The notes below the pieces were generated by a model, which saw only the letters and a program-made list of their open reading frames with translations, was not told the origin of the DNA and did no database searches. From CAYRJA01 sp964424455 (lineage in GTDB: Bacteria; Bacteroidota; Bacteroidia; Chitinophagales; UBA10324), in NCBI GenBank assembly GCA_964424455.1, contig CAYRJA010000075.1:1-15878 (forward strand): a stretch of 15,878 nt of DNA. Direction: 5' to 3'. Below, in pieces: positions 12,301-15,878 of the stretch; position 1 is the stretch's first letter, and each line of letters opens with the position of its first letter. The position numbers were made by a program, and so were the translations under genes.

Positions 12301-14067
12301 ATGAGCAAAAAATATTATAGACTTTTTATTTATCTGTTACTATTCTCTATGCTTTCTGCTTGCTTCAACCGCAACAGATATCCGAAGGATAAGGCATTTA
12401 ATATTATAAAAAAGGAATTTATACATGAATTATGGAGACTGAATCCTGAGTGGGCGCTGCAATCAGGTTGTCATGATTATGACGGCGTAATTGAGATTCC
12501 TTCATTAGAAGTAATGACACAGAAAATAAAATACTATACAGCATTTGCTGACAGCTTAAAAAAATATGATTGGAAGAAACTAAGCCCGGCTAATCAGACA
12601 GATCTTCGAATGATTGAAAACTACATTGATTACTATAAGTGGTCAGTGGAAACACTGAAGAGCTGGCAATGGAATCCGGCTGAATACAATGTGGGCGAAG
12701 GATTTGATTTGGTTCTGAGCAATAGAAATATTTCTCTTGATAAAAAATTATTAGCTGTAACAGAGCGGCTGAGATATGTTCCTGCTTATTTTATTACAGC
12801 AAAAGGAAATATTAAAAAACCCACTGCCGAACACGCCGCACTTGCCATTGAACAAAACACAGGATCACTTATTGTCTTCACACAATCTATTCCGGACAGT
12901 GAAAAGGTTTCGACACTAACCGCAGAACAAAAACAATTATTGAATGACCGATTAACCAATGCTGTAACAGCAATTAAAGATTATATTTCTTTTCTAATAG
13001 GACTGCAACAAGAGCAGGTAAAGGACTCTGCATTAATGAAAAGCGCGCTTATTGGTAAAACTCTGTTTGACAAGAAATTTCAATATGAAACACAGAGCAG
13101 ATACACCACAGAGCAGATTTACGAAAAGGCATTAAAACATGAATCTGATCTGCACAGGCAAATGCAGCATATCACTTCTCAACTCTGGAAGAAATATTTT
13201 GGAAGTAATCCTATGCCTGAAGGTGTAGCTGCCATTCAGCAGTTGATTGATACACTGTCTGCCAATCACTGTAACAGAGATTCCTTTTTTGTTACAGTTA
13301 AATATCAGGTACAGCAGTTAGAGTTGTTTATAAAGCAAAAAAATCTTCTCTATCTCGACCCAACCCAACCTTTGGCAATACGCGATATGCCCGATTATAT
13401 GAAAGGCAGTGGTGTGGATACCTACATTCATTCTCCCGGTCCTTATGATAAAGCCGGAATTACTTTTTACAGCATGACTTCTCTTAATAAATATGATGAT
13501 ACTCAAGCGGCAGAATTTCTACACGAGTATAACAACTACACTCTGCAATTTTTAAATATGCAGCAAGCAATTCCGGGACACTACTTACAAGCTGTTTATT
13601 CAAATAAGGCAAATGATACATTAAAAGGGATTCTTAAAAATATTACTATGGTAAACGGCTGGGCTGCTTATAGCGGACACATGATGCTCGAACAGGGATA
13701 TGCCGATGACACGCCTGAGATGTGGCTGATGTACTGTAAATGGGAACTGAAATTTACATTAAATACTATTCTTGATTATAGTGTTCATTGTCTGAACATG
13801 AGCAAGCAGGACGCTATGAACCTTTTAATATCCGAGGGATTTCAATCTGAAACTGAAGCTGGCAAGAATTGGCTTCATGCTGTACTGTCACCTGTTGAAT
13901 TGAGCAGTTACTTTACCGGATTCTCAGAAATCTATGATTTCAGAAATGAATACAAGCAAAAGGCAGGCGACTCATATAACCTGAAAAAGTTCCATGAGAA
14001 ATTTCTAAGCTATGGAAGCGCTCCGGTAAAGTATATCAGAGAACTGATGCTTAAAGAGTTACAATAG
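12301..14067 (+). CDS. DUF885-family lipoprotein with degenerate active-site motifs
   Basis: DUF885 proteins are predicted periplasmic metallopeptidases. A classic lipoprotein signal ends in LSAC with Cys21 as the lipidated residue. The N-terminal half (about 30-300) is helical, and the C-terminal half has the family layout: YSMTSLNKYDDTQAAEFLHEYNN (390-412), QQAIPGHYLQ (421-430), MVNGWAAYSGHMMLEQGY (450-467), EMWLMYCKWELKFTLNTILDYSVH (473-496) and FHEKFLSYGSAPVKYIRELML (564-584). In most members the second block reads HEAIPGHxxQ and the third reads EGWAxYxE. Here HE is replaced by QQ (421-422), the Glu of EGW by Asn452, and the second Glu by Gly459, while His427 and His496 are kept. The reading frame is intact and 588 residues is normal. 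It may be a pseudoenzyme or a subfamily with different chemistry. A possible -7 element (TATTATTG, one mismatch) is at 12280-12287. Confidence 0.85.
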   Translation: MSKKYYRLFIYLLLFSMLSACFNRNRYPKDKAFNIIKKEFIHELWRLNPEWALQSGCHDYDGVIEIPSLEVMTQKIKYYTAFADSLKKYDWKKLSPANQTDLRMIENYIDYYKWSVETLKSWQWNPAEYNVGEGFDLVLSNRNISLDKKLLAVTERLRYVPAYFITAKGNIKKPTAEHAALAIEQNTGSLIVFTQSIPDSEKVSTLTAEQKQLLNDRLTNAVTAIKDYISFLIGLQQEQVKDSALMKSALIGKTLFDKKFQYETQSRYTTEQIYEKALKHESDLHRQMQHITSQLWKKYFGSNPMPEGVAAIQQLIDTLSANHCNRDSFFVTVKYQVQQLELFIKQKNLLYLDPTQPLAIRDMPDYMKGSGVDTYIHSPGPYDKAGITFYSMTSLNKYDDTQAAEFLHEYNNYTLQFLNMQQAIPGHYLQAVYSNKANDTLKGILKNITMVNGWAAYSGHMMLEQGYADDTPEMWLMYCKWELKFTLNTILDYSVHCLNMSKQDAMNLLISEGFQSETEAGKNWLHAVLSPVELSSYFTGFSEIYDFRNEYKQKAGDSYNLKKFHEKFLSYGSAPVKYIRELMLKELQ

Positions 14068-14134
14068 TTCATTTTAAAGTACACGAATTTATTTTCAGTT
14101 GGTTTGTTTAAATATCAAACAGTAAGCTCTGTAT

Positions 14135-15403
14135 ATGAATATATCTGTAACAGAATTTACTACTAATTTTGTGCGGTTGATGAAAGAAGCGGTTATATCT
14201 AAGGAGGTTTCAGCGCAAATAAGGCAAACGACAGTTTACTCCATCTTATTCAGCATCAGTTTTTCTCACCTGCTGAATGATATGATTCAGTCATTAATTC
14301 CATCTATTTATCCTCTCTTAAAAGATTCCTTCAACCTGAACTTTGCTCAGATAGGGTTGATTCAACTCACCTTTCAAATGACAGCAAGTATTCTGCAACC
14401 GTTTGTAGGTTCATACACCGATAAAAAGCCACAGCCCTTTTCGCTTGCTATTGGAATGTGCTTCACACTCATGGGGCTTATTCTTATTTCATTTGCAGAC
14501 AGCTATGCAACTATTCTTGTCTCGGTGGCGTTGATTGGCACCGGCTCATCTGTCTTTCACCCTGAATCTTCCAAGATCGCCTACATGGCATCAGGTGGTA
14601 AACGAGGATTGGCTCAATCTATCTTTCAGGTTGGCGGAAATACAGGCACTGCAATAGGTCCGTTACTTGCTGCATTAATTATTGTAAAGTTTGGAAGAAG
14701 TCACGCACTGTATTTTGGCGCTTTTGCTCTGTTAGCAATCCTGCTATTGATTTATGTAGGTAAGTGGACGAAGCACCGTGTGGAGAGAATAAAAGCACGA
14801 AAAATAAAAATATCTGTTACAGAATATCATCCACGCTTTTCAAAGCGAAAAGTTCATATCTCTATTGCAGTTTTATTAGTGCTGATTTTTTCAAAATACT
14901 TTTATTTAGCAAGTATCAGCAGCTACTACACCTTTTTTCTGATAGAAAAATTTGATGTCAGCATTAAACATTCTCAATTATTCCTCTTCGCCTTTTTAGC
15001 TGCTTCTGCTTTAGGCACTTATTTCGGCGGGCCACTTGGCGACCGCTATGGTAGAAAATATGTTATCTGGTTTTCTATTCTCGGAGTAGCGCCTTTTACA
15101 CTGGTAATGCCTTATGCAAGTTTGTTCTGGACAACCGTATTAAGTATAATCATTGGGTTTATACTCTCGTCAGCGTTTCCGGCTATTTTAGTTTATGCAC
15201 AGGAATTGATGCCGGGTAAAATCGGAATGATATCAGGACTGTTTTTCGGGTTTGCTTTCGGAATGGGCGGATTGGGTTCCGCTCTGCTCGGAGTGTTGGC
15301 GGATGCAACGGATATATATTTCGTTTATCATGTTTGTGCTTTTCTTCCTCTTATCGGTTTGATTACATGGATGCTGCCCGATTTGAAAAAGGAAAATAGT
15401 TGA
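14135..15403 (+). CDS. fsr: MFS exporter of the fosmidomycin-resistance (Fsr) family
   Basis: This inner-membrane proton-coupled major facilitator has about 12 predicted spans. Recognisable Fsr blocks are SHLLNDMIQSLIPSIYPLLKD (about 44-64), the loop GSYTDKKPQP after span 2, SSVFHPESSKIAYMASGGKRGLAQSIFQVGGNTGTAIGPLLAAL spread over about 137-180, GGPLGDRYGRKY (about 296-307) as the repeat of motif A in the second half, and QELMPGKIGMISGLFFGFAFGMGGLG (about 350-375). Fsr-type pumps export fosmidomycin and related compounds in E. coli; the natural substrate here is unknown. The first 30 or so residues before the first span are longer than usual, and Met16 (14180) is an alternative start. The gene lies 67 bp after the DUF885 gene on the same strand and may share its transcript. 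It ends two bases before the stop of the convergent glycosyltransferase fragment. Confidence 0.88.
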   Translation: MNISVTEFTTNFVRLMKEAVISKEVSAQIRQTTVYSILFSISFSHLLNDMIQSLIPSIYPLLKDSFNLNFAQIGLIQLTFQMTASILQPFVGSYTDKKPQPFSLAIGMCFTLMGLILISFADSYATILVSVALIGTGSSVFHPESSKIAYMASGGKRGLAQSIFQVGGNTGTAIGPLLAALIIVKFGRSHALYFGAFALLAILLLIYVGKWTKHRVERIKARKIKISVTEYHPRFSKRKVHISIAVLLVLIFSKYFYLASISSYYTFFLIEKFDVSIKHSQLFLFAFLAASALGTYFGGPLGDRYGRKYVIWFSILGVAPFTLVMPYASLFWTTVLSIIIGFILSSAFPAILVYAQELMPGKIGMISGLFFGFAFGMGGLGSALLGVLADATDIYFVYHVCAFLPLIGLITWMLPDLKKENS

Positions 15404-15405
15404 CT

Positions 15406-15837
15406 TTAGCTGCCTGTCTGTTCAGAATTCTTAGTGAAATTATTGGTGATTGAATCATTACTCTCACGATGATAGATATAAGTGGGTATCTCGGTCTTAA
15501 TAATGCTAACATTCATTTTATTCACTCTTTCATAGAACTCTGCATCACTTCCCATCGGTATATCTTTAAACTCTTTCAACAGATTGAACAATCTTCTGCT
15601 GATAAAAAATGTTCCTCCAATAACACATTCTGACAAGTGTATTTGTTTGTTGTAATCCAATCTGTCAGGCACATACTGGTTACCGATAATTTTTACTCCT
15701 CCATGTAAGAACTCAGCTTCTTTATTATCTGTTAAAAGTTGTTTTCTTGTTTTCAAATGTTTCGGTTCGTATTCATCATCAGAGTCTAAAAATGTGATAT
15801 ACTTTCCTGATGATAATTTAATTGGGTGTTGTTGCAT
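15406..15837 (-). pseudogene. 5'-truncated family 2 glycosyltransferase (GT-A)
   Basis: Residues 6-24 (IKLSSGKYITFLDSDDEYE) are the second half of the GT2 nucleotide-sugar site, with the metal-binding DxDD at 18-21. The rest continues in family style: the acceptor-side ISRRLFNLLKEF, GSDAEFYERV (the GxDxxF/E catalytic block) and YHRESNDSIT near the C-terminus. The first roughly 80 residues of a GT2 enzyme, including the N-terminal beta strand and the donor-binding DDGSxD motif, are absent. In the 41 bases left before the window edge the same frame contains three stops, the nearest (TGA) at 15841-15843, so the missing part cannot be in frame. Either the gene is a decayed remnant or a frameshift separates it from a 5' part outside the window. 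Length is 143 residues versus 240 or more normally. An active protein is unlikely as read. Confidence 0.65.
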
Positions 15838-15878
15838 GAATCAAAAATAGGGGAATAAGTTTTATTACCGTTTGAGAA

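Noticed and set aside
14200..14207. AAGGAGGT, a perfect Shine-Dalgarno-like string inside the MFS gene
   Set aside because: No start codon follows at a suitable distance in any useful frame, and Bacteroidota rarely use Shine-Dalgarno pairing; it is codons for Lys-Glu-Val.
1..15878. CRISPR array, insertion sequence, tRNA or rRNA genes, prophage or defence island
   Set aside because: I found no regularly spaced repeats, transposase motifs, terminal inverted repeats, cloverleaf-like segments or defence-gene signatures apart from the decayed MazF fragment.

Overview
The window looks like a chromosomal stretch from a member of the Bacteroidota, probably a Sphingobacteriia- or Chitinophagia-like lineage. 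Four lines of evidence support this: promoter -7 elements of the form TAnnTTTGC rather than sigma70 boxes, with no useful Shine-Dalgarno sites; a BshB1 bacillithiol deacetylase; a Do-family protease with the Bacteroidota-type C-terminus; and several lipoproteins and small membrane proteins typical of the phylum. It is moderately AT-rich, with no rRNA, tRNA, CRISPR array, insertion sequence or phage gene visible. Nothing finer than phylum can be stated safely.

Layout, left to right. Bases 1-304 hold a frameshifted remnant of a PemK/MazF toxin. dapF (minus) and a Do/HtrA protease (plus) then diverge from a shared intergenic region. The protease ends at a clear rho-independent terminator and is followed by a small lipoprotein gene that runs tail-to-tail into a biotin carboxylase gene (minus). 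The carboxylase diverges from a Tat-exported glycosylasparaginase-like hydrolase (plus). That gene abuts, tail-to-tail, a probable three-gene minus-strand operon: an outer-membrane beta-barrel of DUF6662 type, a small c-type cytochrome lipoprotein, and a 48-residue membrane protein that is easily missed. The operon has a TAnnTTTGC promoter with a 9-bp inverted repeat just upstream.

From about 7460 come a LuxE-like acyl-protein synthetase and a GT39-like membrane glycosyltransferase (plus). On the minus strand follow bshB1 and, upstream of it, a second trypsin-like protease with an Asn-rich linker and an unassigned C-terminal beta domain. A DUF885 lipoprotein and an Fsr-type MFS exporter (plus) come next, and a 5'-truncated family 2 glycosyltransferase (minus) closes the window.

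Most genes are housekeeping or envelope functions (lysine and peptidoglycan precursor synthesis, fatty or acyl-CoA carboxylation, periplasmic proteolysis, low-molecular-weight thiol synthesis, drug efflux) and do not form one pathway. The items most worth a second look are: (1) the DUF885 protein, which has lost several predicted metal or catalytic residues; (2) the barrel/cytochrome/small-membrane-protein operon with its operator-like palindrome; (3) a 9-bp palindrome, CTGTWACAG, that recurs far more often than base composition predicts; and (4) four convergent gene pairs whose stop codons abut or overlap.
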